Below, piece after piece: positions 60,700 to 64,000 of a stretch of 64,000 nucleotides of DNA (its first letter is position 1; each line of letters begins with the position of its first letter). The position numbers and the translations under genes were made by a program. Origin of the DNA: Membranipora membranacea (lineage: Eukaryota; Bryozoa; Gymnolaemata; Cheilostomatida; Membraniporidae); contig OU612074.1 of NCBI GenBank assembly GCA_914767715.1, positions 823,501-887,500 on the forward strand, given 5' to 3'. The notes beneath the pieces were generated by a model. The model was not told where the DNA came from, ran no database searches, and saw only the letters and a list, made by a program, of their open reading frames with translations.

Positions 60700-61140
60700 A
60701 TATTCCATGTTTATTCTGGAGAAGAATAAGTCCTTAGGACTTGTACCCAGAAAACAGAAAAATTGATAAAAGTATGGTGTAGAATTAAAAAGACATGTAA
60801 CTGGAAATCAAGAACAATGACAGGTAAAATTACAAAGTACACGCAGGCATTAATTAGCAGTAAAACATTACACAAGTTAATACACAATAGCTAGGAAAAG
60901 AAAATTTAGAACAATGTAGCAGTAGGCTAAAATGAAATGATAAGAACTGACTCATTAATTGAGTATGCACTGTGATTTGTTGATAATGAGATGAATACAG
61001 ATAGGGAGCTCGCCATATTGAATGCAGTTTTTTTGCTGATTGAGTCAGGCATATTAAAGGAGAGCACCGCCTTAGGCATTTTGTTGTGACACTTATACCT
61101 GAGGTGCTGTATAATTTTCATTTTTTCAGTCGTATGATCG
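60700..61140. mobile_element. retroelement fragments
   Basis: After a TATATATATATA run, TTTATTCTGGAGAAGAATAAGTCC starts a LINE-tail-like segment on the minus strand. From 60970, sequence related to 58280-58480 returns (ACAGATAGGGAGCTCGCCAT). Confidence 0.45.
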
Positions 61141-61509
61141 AGATTTTAAGCAATTGTATCGAGAAATATAAATAATGTTTTATGAGTGTGTTGGTGGTCC
61201 AGGGAGATTTTTTTTTGGTTTTTCATTTGTTTTTCTTATAGCAGTCACTCTCAATGACTGACTTGCCAAGAATGTGTTATTGTTGTCTCTTTAGTGAGCT
61301 TTGGGATCTCCTTTTCCACATCCATACACAAACTTCAATTAAATATTTTCCTCCCCTCTACAAACATTATTTCTGTGGCTCTGTAGACAGTTGAATAGGG
61401 CAAAATTGGTGATTGGGGGACTGCCCGTTGTTTTAGGCTGTGTACATTTATTTATTTATTGAGGTTTTCTAAAAGTTTATAATTAAAGCAAATTAAAAAT
61501 AATTTGTTG

Positions 61510-64000
61510 GCCTCATTTATTTTTTTAAACGTTTATTGACAAGCAATCTTCATCATTAAAATGATGTTCTTCCGAGTGTGCCAAGATAAAACAAAACTAA
61601 ATAAGTATGGAATAAATAGATAAAGAAGAAATATGGAAGATAAAGACTAACAATGAAAATGGTTATGTCTTAGACATGAATTACATAAATGCATATTGTC
61701 GGAATGACTTTAAATTGTTTGCAGACCTGATCTGTTGCGGAAGGCTATTGAAATTATAGAAAGATTGCAAAGAAAATTGTTTGATGGAGGTTTCAGATAA
61801 TGCGTGTCTCTCATCTGAAAATGATGTATATTGAATGAAAACTGCTCACATATATAACCTGGAGCCACCATATTAAGTATTTTATAGCCATAAATGGCAG
61901 AGAAATAACTGGCAAGCTGTGGTAAGGAGAGAAGATTTAATGATCTTGAAAGATCCTATGTTGATATCAGATGCTTCGGAATGAAATGAACAAAGGCGAT
62001 AAGCCTAAAAGCCCGCTTCTGTAGCAAAAATAATGAATTTTTTATGTGAGCAGGGGCTATATCATAGTAAATATGAATCCCACAGGTCATCGCCGCTTTC
62101 CTTCCAATGCAAAATCTGCATTGCTGAAAAAGTGCAAGATTAGCCTTTAGCTTTTTTGAAATATATTCAACATGATCAGTCCATGAAAGTGTGTCTTGTA
62201 TCATATAGCCAAGGGGTTTAGTTTTAGCTTGTCTCTCAAGTTCAGATCCAGAAAATGATAATGAAAATGTTGTGTTGGGTGATGCATTACAAAGAAGATA
62301 GTGTGATTTTTTTGTGTTGATCACCATTTTGTTTGACTTACACCATTGGTTTATCTCACTGAGATCAATATTGCAAGATCTCTCTAACGGAAAAATGTTG
62401 TGGCTCTTGGCGACAAAAGTAGTATCACCGGCGGAAGCATTGACAGTAGAGAAAAGATGTAAGTTTAAAAGATCATTGATGAATATAGTAAATAATGTTG
62501 GGGCAATGATTGAGCCTTGAGGGACACCTTTATGAATAGGTAGTAATGTGGAATTTAACTGGTTGAATGTTACATACTGTTTTCTATCATTTAAAAAAGA
62601 AGCTAGCAGTTTATGGTTTATGGGATGGTCCAGTTATACCATATCTAGACAATTTCTGAAGAAGTATAGCATGATCAACACAATCAAACGCTTTTGTAAA
62701 GTCCAGAAATATTATAGAAATGTAATAACCTTGAGATTTATAGTCTAGACAATCACTAAATATCTTATGCATAGCATCTGCGCAAGAGAAACCTTTTCTG
62801 AAACCTGACTGTAAATTGTATAGGATTTTATTTGATTCTAAATACGTCTGAAGGTGAATATTGATGTGTCTCTCAAAAATTTTGGATAAAATTGGTAAAA
62901 CTGAGATTGGTCGAAAGTTGGATGGAACATTTCTATCACCACCTTTAAAAATAGGTGTGACTCTAGCTGATTTCCATTCTTTTGGGAAAACCAAAATCTA
63001 TTTATCATGTCAGTAAGGATGTCAACAATATAGGGGAATGTTTTTCTCAGTATTTTCACTGAAATATTATCAGAACCAGTGGATTTATTGTTTCAGATAC
63101 TAGACATGTATTTGATACAGTCTGATGGTGTCAACTGTGGAATTGGGTTCATTTTCGCTTTTGTGAGAGGGTCAATTCTGGCATGAAGAGTTGGCAATTT
63201 ACTAGTCAAAACATATGCAATAGTAGTGAAGTGAATGTTCAAAGTCTCTGCATTTAGGTCTGACACTGAATCAGAACATCTTTTCGGATTGACGTTCAAA
63301 GCATCCCATAACGGTTTTTTATTATGTGAGTCACTATTTTTGACTAGGTCCTCCATGTGGAATTTCTTTTTCTTACGGATCAAGTTTGTCACTAGATTTC
63401 TTTTGATACGATAGTTAACCCAATCCTTCCCTGATTTGAATGTATCCGGCAACTTCATCTCCCTTCTCACTTCAACAACCATCCACACTGGGAGGATTTT
63501 TGACTTAACAAATCTGGATTTTACTTTAACAAGTTGGTTGACAAGTTCTATGAAATTTCGACTGAAATTGATTATCATCATGTCCGGATCATTTTCCATC
63601 AAAATTTCTTTCCAGTCAACATCACCAAACACTCTGTGGATGTTAACATCTGTGAAATGACCATAATCATTGTACCCTATGTGATCTTTGTCCTCTCTCT
63701 AGGTACTCTAAATCCCTTTCCTAGAATTATTGATGTATAAATAAGGAAATGATCACTCAGCGAATATTTTAGAACTTTAGTATCATAAAGCTGTTGCGGA
63801 TTTGAAACATAGATGTGATCAATCAAAGTGCTTGACCTTCCACTGACCCTGGTGTCACGTGACACAAGCTGAGTCAGTGAGAATTGGGGAACAATATTTC
63901 TGAACCAGTTTTTCTTTACTTTTTCTTCATTTAGGATGATATTAAAGTTCATATTTTATGTAAGTTTTTATATAGCATAGAAGACCCCCACCAGCCTTCT
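61510..64000 (-). mobile_element. non-LTR retrotransposon (endonuclease + RT), degraded, 5' end outside window
   Basis: Minus-strand order: the endonuclease C-terminus at 63952-63677 (RVSGRSSTLIDHIYVSNP and SLSDHF). Next is a 179-codon linker at 63632-63093 with VNYRIKRNLVTNLIRKKKK. The RT palm at 62994-62611 has WKSARVTPIFKGGDR, FRPISVLPILSKIFERHI and FLDFTKAFDCVDH, holding the first catalytic Asp. Then KGVPQGSIIAPTLFTIFIND is near 62535 and the thumb frame, with LGYMIQDTLSWTDHVEYI, ends at 61956. Motif C is AGD where (Y/F)ADD is expected (about 62430), so a catalytic Asp is lost. At least three frame changes separate the parts. The probable 3' end, on plus, is the T-rich ATTTATTTTTTTAAACG near 61520. 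The domain order fits the jockey/CR1-like groups. Confidence 0.88.

Overview
This window is nuclear DNA of an AT-rich invertebrate animal, most likely marine. The genes are split by many introns with GT-AG junctions and there is no operon-like packing. Families seen include pancreatic-type lipase, EGF-like, a P2X7-like intracellular zinc domain, DUF4806-like, SAP/YqaJ and Harbinger proteins. tRNA-derived SINEs, LINEs, foldback elements and minisatellites are dense. The lineage cannot be fixed from sequence alone. All exon models were built by hand from splice sites and reading phase.

Layout. 0.2-3.1 kb (minus): five coding exons of a secreted pancreatic-lipase family enzyme, running off the left edge. 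5.0-5.35 kb: a 16-bp minisatellite. 5.87-10.6 kb (minus): a complete four-exon gene for a small multi-pass membrane protein, with SINEs and a 22-23-bp minisatellite in its introns. 11.4-17.3 kb: a hairpin and two DNA transposons of one Mutator-like style, each with long inverted repeats and a perfect 9-bp target duplication. The larger one (3.8 kb) carries a zinc-finger-like coding exon that is split by a hAT element with its own 8-bp duplication. 19.0-22.6 kb: a degraded Harbinger transposon with both its Myb-like protein and its DDE nuclease. 23.0-27.6 kb: two phase-compatible exons flank a tandem array of about 340-bp units, each containing a copy of the second, ankyrin-like exon.

28-46 kb is a graveyard of duplicated gene and transposon pieces on the plus strand: DUF4806-like, EGF-like, P2X7-like domain, two YqaJ nucleases, a 0.5-kb inverted-repeat element and two more minisatellites. 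47.3-50.5 kb holds a BED-finger hAT fragment and, on the minus strand, a phase-consistent five-exon gene of unknown function with a long foldback element in its first intron. 51.7-52.6 kb (minus) has an intronless, frameshifted reading frame. 54.5-64 kb is mostly retrotransposon: SINEs, a decayed L1/Tx1-like LINE on plus and a decayed endonuclease/RT LINE on minus that runs off the right edge.

No host genes can be shown to act together. The two best-supported complete or near-complete host loci are the lipase and the membrane protein.
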